A model generated the notes under the pieces. It ran no database searches. It was not told where the DNA came from and saw only the letters and a program-made list of their open reading frames with translations. The position numbers and the translations under genes were made by a program. From assembly GCA_026315105.1 (NCBI GenBank), contig CM048748.1:478667150-478731149 (forward strand): DNA of 64,000 nt, in the 5' to 3' direction. Positions 63,987-64,000 of this stretch are shown here, one piece after another (within the stretch, counting starts at the first letter, position 1; each line of letters begins with the position of its first letter). Source of the stretch: Locusta migratoria. Its lineage: Eukaryota > Arthropoda > Insecta > Orthoptera > Acrididae.

Positions 63987-64000
63987 GATAAAAGCTTAGA

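Overview
This is eukaryotic, insect-type DNA. The repeat complement (tRNA-derived SINEs with a shared tail, RTE-like, Jockey-like and CR1-like LINEs, hAT, piggyBac and mariner remnants) looks like a large, repeat-swollen orthopteran genome of the locust or grasshopper kind. The organism is inferred from familiarity with these repeats and was not tested by a search. I find no intact host protein-coding gene, no functional tRNA or rRNA gene, and no prokaryotic feature such as an operon or CRISPR array. Long open frames are transposase or reverse-transcriptase remnants, GC-rich low-complexity artefacts, or unrecognised. The window reads as intergenic or deep intronic sequence.

Layout. 1-0.3 kb: possible FLYWCH zinc-finger remnant (minus). 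1.3-1.6 kb: inverted pair of tRNA-related elements. 2.9-4.35 kb: mariner-like element with a broken DD37D-type transposase. 4.6-5.4 kb: inverted RTE-like fragments split by a SINE. 6.0-6.85 kb: rearranged second copy of the 2.9-kb mariner family, with a SINE inside. 10.1-15.6 kb: a nest in which an IS630/Tc1-like element holds a hAT element, a SINE and a piggyBac element, and the piggyBac element holds a LINE fragment. 18.4-19.9 kb: RTE-like LINE (minus) with a SINE. 24.5-28.5 kb: CR1/Jockey-like LINE (plus) split by a 1.95-kb hAT element and by a SINE. 33-37 kb: SINEs, GC-rich islets and short inverted-repeat elements, including a 0.15-kb relative of the 10-kb transposon. 37.6-43 kb: two Jockey-like LINE copies in opposite orientation around a third hAT element; the plus copy carries a foldback element. 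43.8-46.4 kb: a MITE, then head-to-tail copies of a dispersed repeat (called R) carrying a SINE and a LINE that itself carries a SINE. 52.2-53.5 kb: mariner-type pseudogene split by a SINE. 56.4-58 kb: repeat R holding a SINE-in-SINE nest and another SINE. 59.8-60.1 kb: a near-perfect 112-bp foldback next to a T-run. 60.5-62.7 kb: LINE 3' fragments, a 155-bp tandem duplication and a tRNA-related element.

SINE naming used here: A (head ends CGGGCATGGATATTTGTGCC), A2 (variant head with A-like body), B (head ends GGGGCATGGGTGTGTG), D and E (unrelated tRNA heads). A, A2 and B share a 3' tail. Target-site duplications (TSDs) fix many insertion boundaries to the base, so relative ages can be read directly. 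The main value of the window is this stratigraphy, plus a possible conserved tail hairpin in the SINEs and a recurring hairpin motif in the foldbacks. I see no evidence for a new cellular system.
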